The notes under the pieces were generated by a model. That model ran no database searches, was not told where the DNA came from, and was given only the letters and a program-made list of their open reading frames with translations. Positions 45,120 through 53,892 of a stretch of DNA of 64,000 nucleotides are shown here, piece after piece. Made by a program: the position numbers and the translations under genes. The stretch is from Phycisphaera sp. Lineage in GTDB: Bacteria > Planctomycetota > Phycisphaerae > Phycisphaerales > Phycisphaeraceae. Location of the stretch: assembly GCA_016125215.1 (NCBI GenBank), contig WGMF01000009.1, positions 1-64,000 on the forward strand, given 5' to 3'. The first letter of the stretch is position 1. Every line of letters starts with the position of its first letter.

Positions 45120-46384
45120 CGGGTGCCCTCTCCGTCGGTGCGAGTGAGCATCACCGCTTCATCCGGGTTGATGCTCAGTGTCAATCGTCCGCCCTCGACG
45201 GTGACGGTTCCCAGGGGCTTTGACGGCTCGGATGAAAGTCGGCTGATTGCAAGCTCGCGGGCATTTTGCCAGCCCTCGGGGAGCGGCCACGTCTTGTTTT
45301 CGCAGCCGTCTTTGCTGTACGCGATCAGGGTGGGCTTGTCGCACCACAGCGCGGGCATGCAGATGTCGTTGCCGTCGATCAGGCCCTGTGGGGTGTCGCC
45401 GCCACCGGGATTGTTTTTGTAGTACCAGGGCAGGACTTTAAGGTAAAACTCCCGCTTCCAGGCGGCGTGTCGCTCGTCCTCGGGTTGGCCCCACAGCTCG
45501 CGTGCTTCTTCCATGACGTTGGAGCAGTAAAGATCGTCGGGCAGGTGGGCGACGGCCTCGCCGCCGTGCCACGTCCAGGCCTGCAGACCGACGAACATGT
45601 CCCCGCGGAAACCGTTGGGCCACTCGGAGGTCACGTCGATCCCCCGGTCACGCCAGTAGCGATAGATCCGTCGCTGCGTGGCGACTTCCTGCTCACGCGG
45701 GTAGCCGAGGTAGGGCGAGATCAAACCGTGGCGTTCGAGCGGTCGTGCGCCGAGGAAGGCGTCGATGTGGACCGTCTTGCCCTCGACGAGTTCGGGGACC
45801 CTCTCGATGAGACCGTCGATGCGTTTCTGAGCCAGGCCGAGCTTCCACTCCCGGGTGTAGCTGATCTGGTAAGAGGTCATGCCGCCCCACGCCTTGCCGG
45901 GGATCACTTTGCCTTCGATGTCTTTGGCAATGATGTCTTTAGCAACATACTCGTCCCAGAGCGGGCTGTCCTCGTAGGCGTCGAACATGTTCAGGTGGAG
46001 GCTGACGGTGGCGCGGTAGCGGCGGGCCTCACGGATGAGCCAGCGCAGGCTGTCGAGCGCGGTGGCGTCTTGCTTGCGTTTGAGGTGCGGGTTGACCTCG
46101 CTCCAGTCGGGGTATTTCGAGTCGTGGCCCTCGTGATGCCAGCCGATGAGATAGACAATCTGCGGGATGCCTTGCGTCAGGTTGTGGACCTTGCGGATGG
46201 CGTCGAGGGTGCCCTCGAAGGTGAGATAGCACTTGTCCATCTTGCCGTTGCCGTCGCGGGTGGCAAGCATCATGAGATAGACCAGGCTCTGGTGATAGGG
46301 CAAGAGCCACGGCCGCTCGGGCTTCATGGTTTTGGAGTAGTCGTAGAGTTCGCCGCTGGGTTCGGGCATGATCTTCAATCCCAT
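45116..46384 (-). CDS. GH101-like endo-alpha-N-acetylgalactosaminidase-type protein (small, catalytic barrel only)
   Basis: 422 aa, no signal peptide. GWHHEGHDSKYPDWSEVN resembles the GHDSGH region I associate with GH101, VSLHLNMFDAY is a substrate-pocket strand, TVHIDAFLGA offers the nucleophile Asp near 208, and VTSEWPNGF the acid Glu near 254. Known GH101 enzymes are very large secreted proteins releasing Gal-GalNAc from Ser/Thr; this one is only the barrel with a short beta tail and is intracellular. It could act on GalNAc-linked amino acids or short glycopeptides, or on another alpha-linked sugar. First gene of the long run; the intergenic stretch 46385-46535 upstream may hold the promoter. 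Paralogue at 47296. Confidence 0.75.
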   Translation of the reverse strand: MGLKIMPEPSGELYDYSKTMKPERPWLLPYHQSLVYLMMLATRDGNGKMDKCYLTFEGTLDAIRKVHNLTQGIPQIVYLIGWHHEGHDSKYPDWSEVNPHLKRKQDATALDSLRWLIREARRYRATVSLHLNMFDAYEDSPLWDEYVAKDIIAKDIEGKVIPGKAWGGMTSYQISYTREWKLGLAQKRIDGLIERVPELVEGKTVHIDAFLGARPLERHGLISPYLGYPREQEVATQRRIYRYWRDRGIDVTSEWPNGFRGDMFVGLQAWTWHGGEAVAHLPDDLYCSNVMEEARELWGQPEDERHAAWKREFYLKVLPWYYKNNPGGGDTPQGLIDGNDICMPALWCDKPTLIAYSKDGCENKTWPLPEGWQNARELAISRLSSEPSKPLGTVTVEGGRLTLSINPDEAVMLTRTDGEGTR

Positions 46385-46535
46385 CTAACCGCAAATTTAC
46401 CACTTATTGTGGGAGGGGGCATCACCGCTCAACGGCAATGACCTTGCAAGGTTGCGACAGGCTTTCGCTCTGCGGAATAAGTTTCGCACACAAGACGCCT
46501 CAACTTGTCAAATCCCTTTCGATCAGCCCGTAGGG
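46385..46535. promoter_or_regulatory. probable promoter region between the two gene runs
   Basis: 151 bp between the metallophosphoesterase stop and the GH101-like start, by far the largest gap in the 15773-58163 block apart from 48589-48701. No clear hairpin with a T-run or canonical boxes stands out; placing the promoter of the 30-kb run here is inference from spacing. Confidence 0.35.
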
Positions 46536-47258
46536 TCATGGGTCTTTATCATCCCCGTAATGGAAGAGTTCACTTGTGATGTGCTCCCCGTCTACGTTCA
46601 CAAGGGCAAACGTGAAAGGGGATTCACATAGGGCGGGGACCACCATCGTCGAAAAACCACCACCGTCAGCCTCACGAAGCGGCCGGCCGCGGTGGAAGTG
46701 ACCGCTCACCGCGAGCGAGTATCTCGACCGACGCATGGCCTCGAACACCGCTTCGTGATTGGTATAGCCGTAGGGTGTTTCACGACGGGGTTCACCCACC
46801 GGGACATGCTGCAAAGCAATCCGGGGTCCGGCGTGACCTTCCACCTGTTGGGCCATTCTCCTTAGCCCATTCGGGTCCCTCTCCGCGTTGTAACCGGGTC
46901 GCTCCGGGTCAACAAAAGGTACAAGACGTACGTCATTCAAATCGAGACGGTTGTGACGTTCGAAGATTCCGAAAAACTTCCGCACGTTGGGGTCGTGGTT
47001 GCCGGGGATCGCAAGCCAAGTACAAGCCAGACGTTCAAGAATCTGCCGGAGTTCTAAGAGCAACCCCTCGGCTTCCGGGGCTTCGGGGTCATCGATCAGG
47101 TCTCCCAAGACCGCAACGCCATCGGGTTTGATATCGTTGTTTAACCGATCAACCGTTCGCCTCAACAGCGCCGCGCCACGCTGGCTCTTGCGGTTGGCCA
47201 GAGCGCTGGGTGTGCGACTGTAATGGATGTCCGTGATGAGAGCGATACGAGTAGCCAT
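46536..47258 (-). CDS. calcineurin-like metallophosphoesterase
   Basis: 240 aa, cytoplasmic. The five metal-binding blocks are present: LITDIHY (DxH), VLGDLIDD (GDxxD), AIPGNHDP (GNHD), ALQHVP and VSGHFHRG (GHxH). The family hydrolyses phosphomonoesters or phosphodiesters, including nucleotides and sugar phosphates. It ends the second gene run, 37 bp after the second GH101-like gene, and may serve metabolism of the released sugars; no specific substrate can be named. Confidence 0.9.
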   Translation of the reverse strand: MATRIALITDIHYSRTPSALANRKSQRGAALLRRTVDRLNNDIKPDGVAVLGDLIDDPEAPEAEGLLLELRQILERLACTWLAIPGNHDPNVRKFFGIFERHNRLDLNDVRLVPFVDPERPGYNAERDPNGLRRMAQQVEGHAGPRIALQHVPVGEPRRETPYGYTNHEAVFEAMRRSRYSLAVSGHFHRGRPLREADGGGFSTMVVPALCESPFTFALVNVDGEHITSELFHYGDDKDP

Positions 47259-47295
47259 GGTCCTGGAGCAGACGAAGTATTAGCCGAGGTGTTCA

Positions 47296-48588
47296 CTAGG
47301 CGTGCGGTGTGATTCTGACGGCCTGTTTTGGTTGGAGAACAAGGAAGACCTCGCGGTTTGAGACGGCGAGTGTGGTGAGTGGCTTGGGGCCTTCGACGGT
47401 GAGTGAACAGACATCAACCTTGCCCTCGCTTTGCCAAGACCTGGGCAGTCGCCATCGCCTGTGGGCGTAACCGTGCTTGCTGTATGCAATGAGCGCGGGC
47501 TTATCGCACCAGAGAGCCGGCATACAAATATTTTCGTTGTCTCCAAGCCCGCCGTAATCGTAATCCGCGGCGGGGTGGTTGCTATGGTAATACGGCAGTG
47601 TTTCGAGGCAGAAGCGCTCAACAAAGTCGGGCGGCGGTTTCACGTCATCAAACTGGGCGTGGTAAGGCGAAGTGGTGTACAGCGCGTCCGGCAGGTCGGA
47701 GAGATTCCGTGAGTCCGCGGCGTAGGGAGTAAGCCCGACGCAGCGATCCACACGCATCCCCCACGCGTGTTCCACGGCCGGATCGACGCCGTGTTCCCGC
47801 CAGTAGCGCAGGATTTTTCGGATGGTGTTTGCCTCTTCCTCTTTGCTGTAGCCGAGGTAAGGGCTGATCGGACCGTTCTGGTCTTTCATGCGAGCGCCGA
47901 GGAACGCGTCGATATACACACAGCCGTTTTCGCGCAGCTCGGGGACCATTTCAAGCAGGTTGTCGATACGCTTCTGAGTCAGGCCGTGCTTCCACTCCTG
48001 CGTGTAGCTGATGTGGTAGCAGTCCATGCCCGACCACCGGTTGCCGATGATGGGTTTGCTGTCCGGGTCCTTGGCGATGATGTCTTTCTCTAGGTATTCA
48101 TCGAAAAGCGGGCTGTCGGCATAAGCATCAAACATGTTGACGTGGAGCGTGACCAGGCAGTTGTACCGACGCGCCTCTCGAAACAGCCACCGAAGGCTGT
48201 CGAGCGCGGTGGCGTCTTGCTCGCGCTTGAGGTATTTGCACACCTCGCCCCAGGCGGGGTACTTCGAGTCGTGCCCCTCGTATTGCCAGCCGGTGAGCAA
48301 GACCATCTGCGGGATATTGCAGGTGATGTTGCTCACGCGACGGATCGCTTCAAGAGAGTCCTCGAAGCGCATACAGACCTCTTGGATGCTGCCATCGCCA
48401 AAAGTCCACCTCTGGCCGCGTGGCCTGTTGGCCGCCATGGCGGGGTCGCCGCTCTGAAAGCCCGTGCCGCTGCGTGACGCGTTGAAGTGCCGATAGACGA
48501 AGCGCTGGTGCCAGTCCACGATCCAGGGCCGCTCCGGCTTCATGGTCTTTTTGTAATCGTAGTACTCGCCGGTGGGTTCGTGTTTCAT
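47296..48588 (-). CDS. GH101-like endo-alpha-N-acetylgalactosaminidase-type protein (paralogue)
   Basis: 430 aa from the ATG at 48588, where MKHEPTGEYYDYKKTMKPERPW aligns with the start of the paralogue at 45116; an upstream start at 48642 is possible. GWQYEGHDSKYPAWGEV, VTLHVNMFDAY, CVYIDAFLGA (nucleophile Asp) and DPAVEHAWG (acid Glu) match the paralogue. It has an insert after the first conserved block (SGTGFQSGDPAM...) that the paralogue lacks. No signal peptide. Two such copies in separate transcripts suggest distinct specificities. As with its partner, the family call rests on motif memory. Confidence 0.75.
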   Translation of the reverse strand: MKHEPTGEYYDYKKTMKPERPWIVDWHQRFVYRHFNASRSGTGFQSGDPAMAANRPRGQRWTFGDGSIQEVCMRFEDSLEAIRRVSNITCNIPQMVLLTGWQYEGHDSKYPAWGEVCKYLKREQDATALDSLRWLFREARRYNCLVTLHVNMFDAYADSPLFDEYLEKDIIAKDPDSKPIIGNRWSGMDCYHISYTQEWKHGLTQKRIDNLLEMVPELRENGCVYIDAFLGARMKDQNGPISPYLGYSKEEEANTIRKILRYWREHGVDPAVEHAWGMRVDRCVGLTPYAADSRNLSDLPDALYTTSPYHAQFDDVKPPPDFVERFCLETLPYYHSNHPAADYDYGGLGDNENICMPALWCDKPALIAYSKHGYAHRRWRLPRSWQSEGKVDVCSLTVEGPKPLTTLAVSNREVFLVLQPKQAVRITPHA

Positions 48589-48701
48589 GGCTAGTGGATT
48601 CCGTACCCCTATCGTAAGGTATTCATTGGTGAGTGGCACCACAATCGAGTGACAATCGAAGCCCTTGACGCGACAAGAGCGCCCCGGCGGCAGAATCTAC
48701 T

Positions 48702-49358
48702 TCACGTCGGGGGCGCGTGGGTGAAACGGGCGACCTGTTGCGCCAGCAGCCGGTAGCCCTCTTCGGTGAAGTGAACGTCACCGGGTTGCGTGAAGAGATC
48801 GGGGGTGAAGGTCGACGAAAGCGCGTGCAGGTCGTTGATGGGGATGTTGTGGGCTTGCATGATTCTGCGGGCAACATCGTTGTAACGCCGCTCGTCTCCT
48901 TCGAATCGACCGGCTTCGCCTGGCGGGACAACGGTGGTGCTGGCCCAGATCAATCGTTTGGCTGAGGGTTTCATGCGACCCACGAGCGTTTCGAGGTTAG
49001 TACGGTATTCCTCGATCGGGACCGAGATGGTGCCCCTAATCTTGTCACGGTTTCCGTAGACCTTCGAGTCGGGGTGGCGGTGGCAAAGGTCGTGCAGGCC
49101 CCAGTTGAAGTGGATCACGTCCCACCGTCGGCCATCCAACCACTCGTCAAGACGTTCGAGTCCAAGGCGTGTGTCACCGCAGTTGGCGCGGGGACGCTCA
49201 ACGTTACAGCGGCCACGCAGCATCTCACGCACGATCGGCGTGTAGCCCTGCGAGATCGAGTCGCCGATGATGAACAGACTCGGCAGGCATGCGTCCGGGC
49301 CCGTGGCGTTCGAGGCATCGAGCCTGCGATTGTCCCGCTCGGGGGTGTAGAACTCCAT
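48702..49358 (-). CDS. SGNH/GDSL hydrolase
   Basis: 218 aa from the ATG at 49358 (a GTG at 49370 is the alternative). LFIIGDSISQGYTP is block I with the nucleophile Ser; ANCGDTRLGLERLD supplies the block II Gly; HFNWGLHDL replaces the block III GxND; and DLFTQPGDVHFTEEGY holds the C-terminal Asp-x-x-His pair. A small lipase/esterase-fold enzyme without a signal peptide, probably a carbohydrate deacetylase given its place next to the DUF5703 and GH42 genes. Substrate unknown. Confidence 0.9.
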   Translation of the reverse strand: MEFYTPERDNRRLDASNATGPDACLPSLFIIGDSISQGYTPIVREMLRGRCNVERPRANCGDTRLGLERLDEWLDGRRWDVIHFNWGLHDLCHRHPDSKVYGNRDKIRGTISVPIEEYRTNLETLVGRMKPSAKRLIWASTTVVPPGEAGRFEGDERRYNDVARRIMQAHNIPINDLHALSSTFTPDLFTQPGDVHFTEEGYRLLAQQVARFTHAPPT

Positions 49359-49385
49359 CGCGATAAGCACCTCGGGCCGCCTGCA

Positions 49386-51770
49386 TTACCCTGTATAATT
49401 CGACGCCCTTTCGCACCGCACGGGCGGCATCACGACAACATCTTTCTCCCTCGACGCCGGCTTAACAACCAGGCCGGTCAGCTTGCCCGCGGTGAGCCTG
49501 CCTTGCACGGTCGTCTTCTCGGGGGCGTGGAGTTTGAAATCGACATCCCACTCGATGGGCCACGCGGGGAAGAGACGGATCTCACTGCCGAGGGTCTGCA
49601 TGAGCATTTCCTGCAGGCCGATCATCCCGCTGCCGCCCCAGTTGTGGTCGGGGACCCAGTCGTGACCGGGGCCCCAGAAGGTGGGGTATCGCCGATCGCT
49701 GTCGTCGAGCTTGCGCGAGTTGAAATCCGCAGCTTCTTGGGTCATGCCCATGCGTGCGAAGAAGATGCCGTCCTGGTGCCAGCTCACGACGTTGCCCTTG
49801 CGAAAGTCGCCGAGCGTGTAAGTATCCTTGAAGACCCGCATGTCGTCGCGGCCCAGTGCAAAACGGTCGAAAGGGAAAAGCGGGTACAACTGCGGCAATT
49901 CGGCGTTGGAGTATTCGTGCCAGCTCTTCGCGGGGAGGATGACCCTGTGGCCCTTGTTCTCGCCGAATGGCAACGGCGGGACGGCTCGCAGCATGTCCCG
50001 GTAATACGCCTTGTCGCGCAGATTCAGGAGTGAATCATCGAGTGTCAGGATCAGTTCGAGGCAGGCGCTCAGGCCCGCGATCAGGTCCGCGGGATTGGTC
50101 GCGCCGCGGTAACTCTCGCACGCCTTGGCGGGGTAGACCACCAGGTGGCCGTTCTCATCAACTTCGCGGCCGTTGCGCATCACCTGTCTTTTGCGGAAGT
50201 GCTCGTTGAAGAACAGCACCGCGCTTTCAACAAAGGTCATATAGCGCGAGATGTCCGCACCCGTGAAGCGGTGGTATTCGAGGATCATGTAGGCGTGTTC
50301 GACCTGCGACTCCCAGTGATACGCGATGGGTTTGCAAGCCATGACACCCTTTTCAACGGGGTCACCGTAGTGGTGCATGGCGTCGGCGCGTTTGTCGCCA
50401 AAGGGGATGTCTTCACCCCGCTGGCGGTCGCCGGTCGGCCAGCCGTAGCCCATCCCCAGCGCGATGCCCGGCACGGTGATGTATTCACTGAACACCGCGC
50501 CGTCGTGGCCGAAGTTGGCTTTGACACGGGCCGTCGCGCCGGGTGTGGCCTTACGGTAGAGCTCGAACTGGCCGAGGATCGCATCGGTGTCGCCGGCCTT
50601 GAGCATGGGCCAGTAGAGCAGGCGCTGGTTCTGAGCGGTGAAGCACCCGCCGCCCCATTGCCGCCAGTCCGGGCCGTGCTGTTTGAAGTTTTCACCGACG
50701 AGGTTGGCATCGAACGTGAAACTCCCGCCGTTGAACTTCGAGGGGTATTCGCCCAGCGCGTTGCAACCGAGCTGGTAGCGGAAGAGGTTGTAGTTGCGAG
50801 CGACGCGCCAGGCACGGTCCGCCGCGTCGGGCTTGTCGGGGTGGATGACGATCCAACTGCGTTCCCAGAAATGCCGCCACCAGTCGAGGGTGGTTTGTCT
50901 TGTTGTGCCCCAGTCGCCTTGCGAGCTGTCCGCAAGAGCGTTGAGTTTGTCCCGCCACTGTTCGAGCGTCTGGGTCTGTTCGATGTGCGTGACGATACGA
51001 ACGCGGTGTCGGTGCGAAGGTATTTGCGATTTCAAAACCCACCCCCGGAAGGTGCGGGTCTGATAGCGGCCATCGGCTTGGCCCGCTTCGACGAAGCCTT
51101 CCCCGGTCATGAAGCCGCCGAAGGTCCGGTTCGAGAGGTCGTCCGCGATCTGGTCACGATACGCTCCGAGGTCCTGTTGCTTGATGAGTTCGTTGCGGAG
51201 CCAGTTGTCCGGTGGGTTGCGGTGATAGAAGAGCACACCTTGATCGGTGAACGCCACGGTGTCCGCGGAGAGGTGGACCTCGCCAGGGTATTTCATCAGG
51301 TCGAAGCTCGCATGTCGCCGGGTGTCATTGGCAAGCTGTTCTTCTTCCAGCCGCCAGTTTTCATAGGTCGCGGTGGCGTTGAGTTCGTGGTCCGATTCAA
51401 CTTCGACGTGAACAATCGGTCGATGGACCTCGGCCCAGATGCGCACGGTCGCCTTCAAACCCGTGCCGTCTTTTCCGCCGATGACGCCTTCGATCTCGAC
51501 GTAACCCTCACGGAGCCTGAGCGTCTGTTTGAAAGTCGCGCCGGGGGTGTTGAACGGGTTGGGGTCAAGTTTCAGCCGGACGCGGCCGAGCTTGAGGTAT
51601 TCATTCGTCTCGGCGAGGCTGCCGCTGCGCGAGATGTAGAACAGCACGTCGCCGTTTTCGACCCAGACATTCAGTGCGATATCACCCCCACCGCAGGGCA
51701 TCGATTCGGACGAGTCCCCGCTCGGCGAGTCCCATACAACGTCGTAGTCATCAATCGGAGAGACGGCCAT
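49386..51770 (-). CDS. DUF5703-type (alpha/alpha barrel) protein, putative glycoside hydrolase
   Basis: 794 aa from the ATG at 51770, with GGAG six bases upstream; an ATG at 51782 adds four residues. The N-terminal beta domain (about 1-270) with DDYDVVWDSPSGDSSESMPCGGGDIALNVWV is the DUF5703 pattern, which resembles the GH95 and GH65 N-terminal domain (a promiscuous sugar-binding start). The remainder is an alpha/alpha barrel (RLLYWPMLKAGDTDAILGQFELYRKATPG; GPGHDWVPDHNWGGSGMIGLQEML). The layout parallels GH95 at 21014, so it is probably a hydrolase of the same clan, although no activity is known to me. No signal peptide. Between SGNH and GH42 genes with gaps of 15-25 bp. Confidence 0.82.
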   Translation of the reverse strand: MAVSPIDDYDVVWDSPSGDSSESMPCGGGDIALNVWVENGDVLFYISRSGSLAETNEYLKLGRVRLKLDPNPFNTPGATFKQTLRLREGYVEIEGVIGGKDGTGLKATVRIWAEVHRPIVHVEVESDHELNATATYENWRLEEEQLANDTRRHASFDLMKYPGEVHLSADTVAFTDQGVLFYHRNPPDNWLRNELIKQQDLGAYRDQIADDLSNRTFGGFMTGEGFVEAGQADGRYQTRTFRGWVLKSQIPSHRHRVRIVTHIEQTQTLEQWRDKLNALADSSQGDWGTTRQTTLDWWRHFWERSWIVIHPDKPDAADRAWRVARNYNLFRYQLGCNALGEYPSKFNGGSFTFDANLVGENFKQHGPDWRQWGGGCFTAQNQRLLYWPMLKAGDTDAILGQFELYRKATPGATARVKANFGHDGAVFSEYITVPGIALGMGYGWPTGDRQRGEDIPFGDKRADAMHHYGDPVEKGVMACKPIAYHWESQVEHAYMILEYHRFTGADISRYMTFVESAVLFFNEHFRKRQVMRNGREVDENGHLVVYPAKACESYRGATNPADLIAGLSACLELILTLDDSLLNLRDKAYYRDMLRAVPPLPFGENKGHRVILPAKSWHEYSNAELPQLYPLFPFDRFALGRDDMRVFKDTYTLGDFRKGNVVSWHQDGIFFARMGMTQEAADFNSRKLDDSDRRYPTFWGPGHDWVPDHNWGGSGMIGLQEMLMQTLGSEIRLFPAWPIEWDVDFKLHAPEKTTVQGRLTAGKLTGLVVKPASREKDVVVMPPVRCERASNYTG

Positions 51771-51792
51771 TCCGAACTCCATTGGGGAGTGC

Positions 51793-53859
51793 TTACTTTC
51801 GAGTCGGCCTGCTCATCACGCGCACCGCGTAGTGTTCGAGTGTGAGTTTGCCACGCAGGGCCTTACCGCTGAGCACGTCGGTGTAGTCCGTGTCGAGCGC
51901 GACCTCGACGGGCTGCCTGTTGTAGTTCTGCAGGAAGAGATAGTCAGTCTTGCCGTCGGTGCGGAGCTGCGCGGTGACGCCTTTGGGCAACTCCGTGCTC
52001 ATCACCGGCTTGATCGACAGGTCGCCGATCAATTTCTTGTAAAACAGCGTGAGGAAGTCCTGCCCCATCCGCGCCGCGAGGTAATAGGCTTTGCCTTTGC
52101 CGAATGTCTTGACGGTGACGGCGGGGGACCCCGCAAAATACTGGTCGCCATATGTGGCCAGCACTTTCGACCCCTCGGCGTGGATCACCGAACAGGTGTC
52201 CACCGCCTTGAACTCGCCCGAGATGCCCAGCGCGTTGCCCTTGCTCATGGCAACCTTCACCGACTCGTGCGGGTAGTAACTCTGGCTCTCTTCCTCCCAC
52301 ACGCCAAAGACTTCACGCAACCCCCGGCCCGGCACGCCGCCGAGGAAGCACAGGTCCGACTCGTCCACCACCGCGCTCCAGTAGGTCATCACCGCCGTGC
52401 CGCCACGCTCGACGAACGCCCTGAGCCGATCCGCAAAACCGTCACGCAGCATGTAAGAGAGCGGCAGCGTGACGAGCTTGTACCGATCCAAATCCCCCGT
52501 CTGATCGATCACGTCCACCGGCACACCCATCGACCAGAACGGCCGGTAGTGCGAGTCGCAATCCTGTCGGTACTTGGTGTTCTCACCGAGATAGACCCGC
52601 GCGCCCTCACGGATCGCCCACTCGTTTTCCCAGTCCTGCACGAGTGCGACGCTCGGCTGCACCGAAGTGCCCACGACAGCGTCGAGCTTCGCAAGCGCTT
52701 GCCCAACCTCCGCGACCTCCTTGAACTCGCGCGTCTTCTCCGTGCCTTCATGGTCCACCACCGCGCCGTGGAATTTCTCCATGCACCCCCGGCTCTTGCG
52801 CCACTGGAAGTATTGCACCGTGTCCGAACCATGCGCCACGGCCTGCAAACTCGAAAGCATGTGCATCCCCGGCTCCTTGCGTTTCTTCACACGCCCGCGC
52901 GTCGGGATGCTCGGCACGCTCTCCATCAGCATCCAAGGCTTACCGGCTTTCATCGTTCGGCACTGGTCGTGCATCCGTGCGGTGGCGACCGCTTCGCCCA
53001 GTTCGTCGGCGTGTTCGTGCCAGTTGGGGTACGAGTCCCATGTCACCACGTCCACCGCGCGGGCAAAGGCCCAGTAGTCAAGCGTCGTCGTGCCGTTCAT
53101 GAAGTTGGTCGTCACCGGTACGCCGGGCGTCAGTTCACGCAGCGGCACCGCTTCCTGATTGAAAAAGTCGATGGTCTGATGCGTCTTGAAACGATCCCAA
53201 TCGATCATCAAGCCGTGGATGCCTTTGTCGGTCGGGAGGATGTCTTCCCACGTCGGGAAGGCGTGCGACCAGAAACTCGACCAGTAGGCGTGGTTGAGTC
53301 TGTCGAGGTCGTGCTGGTAACGATCGCGCAGCCATTCCTGGAACCACTTGATGCACAGCTCGCAGTGACAGTCCCCGCCGTTGTATTCGTTGGAGACGTG
53401 CCAGACGAGCAGCGCGGGGTGGTCCTTGTAACGCTCCGCGAGCTTGCGATTGATCGTCTGACACTTCTGCCGGTAGACGGGTGAGGATCGACAGTGGTTG
53501 TGGCGACCGCCGTGGGGTTGGCGCGAGCCATCGGCGTTCACACGGCGAATCTCCGGGTAGGTCCGACTCATCCAAGCGGGCTTGGACCCGCTGGGCGTCG
53601 CCAGCACGGCATAAGCGTTGTGGGCCGCGAGCTTGTCCATGATCGTGTCGAGCCAACCGAACTCGAACTGCCCCTCTTGCGGTTCGAGCGACGACCAGGA
53701 GAAGATGCCGATGGACATCGCGTTGCAGCCCGAGAGCTTCATCAGTCGCATGTCCTCGTCCCAGACTTCCGGGGTGCGGATCCACTGGTCGGGGTTGTAG
53801 TCTCCGCCGTGGAGCATGTGCGGGCACTTGGGGTGGATCGGGGGGTAACGTGTTGTCAT
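51793..53859 (-). CDS. glycoside hydrolase family 42 beta-galactosidase
   Basis: 688 aa from the ATG at 53859. HMLHGGDYNPDQW starts the barrel; WHVSNEYNG gives the acid/base Glu158 and WMLMESVPS the nucleophile Glu313. Cys123 and the CHCELC cluster (164-169) form the zinc site known in GH42. Trimerisation (TYWSAVVDESDL, YLGGVPGRG-like) and C-terminal beta domains follow. No signal peptide. It hydrolyses beta-D-galactosides, often short oligosaccharides, and complements the GH2 enzyme at 4847. Flanked by DUF5703 (about 20 bp) and a sulfatase (33 bp). Confidence 0.95.
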   Translation of the reverse strand: MTTRYPPIHPKCPHMLHGGDYNPDQWIRTPEVWDEDMRLMKLSGCNAMSIGIFSWSSLEPQEGQFEFGWLDTIMDKLAAHNAYAVLATPSGSKPAWMSRTYPEIRRVNADGSRQPHGGRHNHCRSSPVYRQKCQTINRKLAERYKDHPALLVWHVSNEYNGGDCHCELCIKWFQEWLRDRYQHDLDRLNHAYWSSFWSHAFPTWEDILPTDKGIHGLMIDWDRFKTHQTIDFFNQEAVPLRELTPGVPVTTNFMNGTTTLDYWAFARAVDVVTWDSYPNWHEHADELGEAVATARMHDQCRTMKAGKPWMLMESVPSIPTRGRVKKRKEPGMHMLSSLQAVAHGSDTVQYFQWRKSRGCMEKFHGAVVDHEGTEKTREFKEVAEVGQALAKLDAVVGTSVQPSVALVQDWENEWAIREGARVYLGENTKYRQDCDSHYRPFWSMGVPVDVIDQTGDLDRYKLVTLPLSYMLRDGFADRLRAFVERGGTAVMTYWSAVVDESDLCFLGGVPGRGLREVFGVWEEESQSYYPHESVKVAMSKGNALGISGEFKAVDTCSVIHAEGSKVLATYGDQYFAGSPAVTVKTFGKGKAYYLAARMGQDFLTLFYKKLIGDLSIKPVMSTELPKGVTAQLRTDGKTDYLFLQNYNRQPVEVALDTDYTDVLSGKALRGKLTLEHYAVRVMSRPTRK

Positions 53860-53892
53860 GGTGGGGTACTCTACTAGGAAACCCAACGGCGA

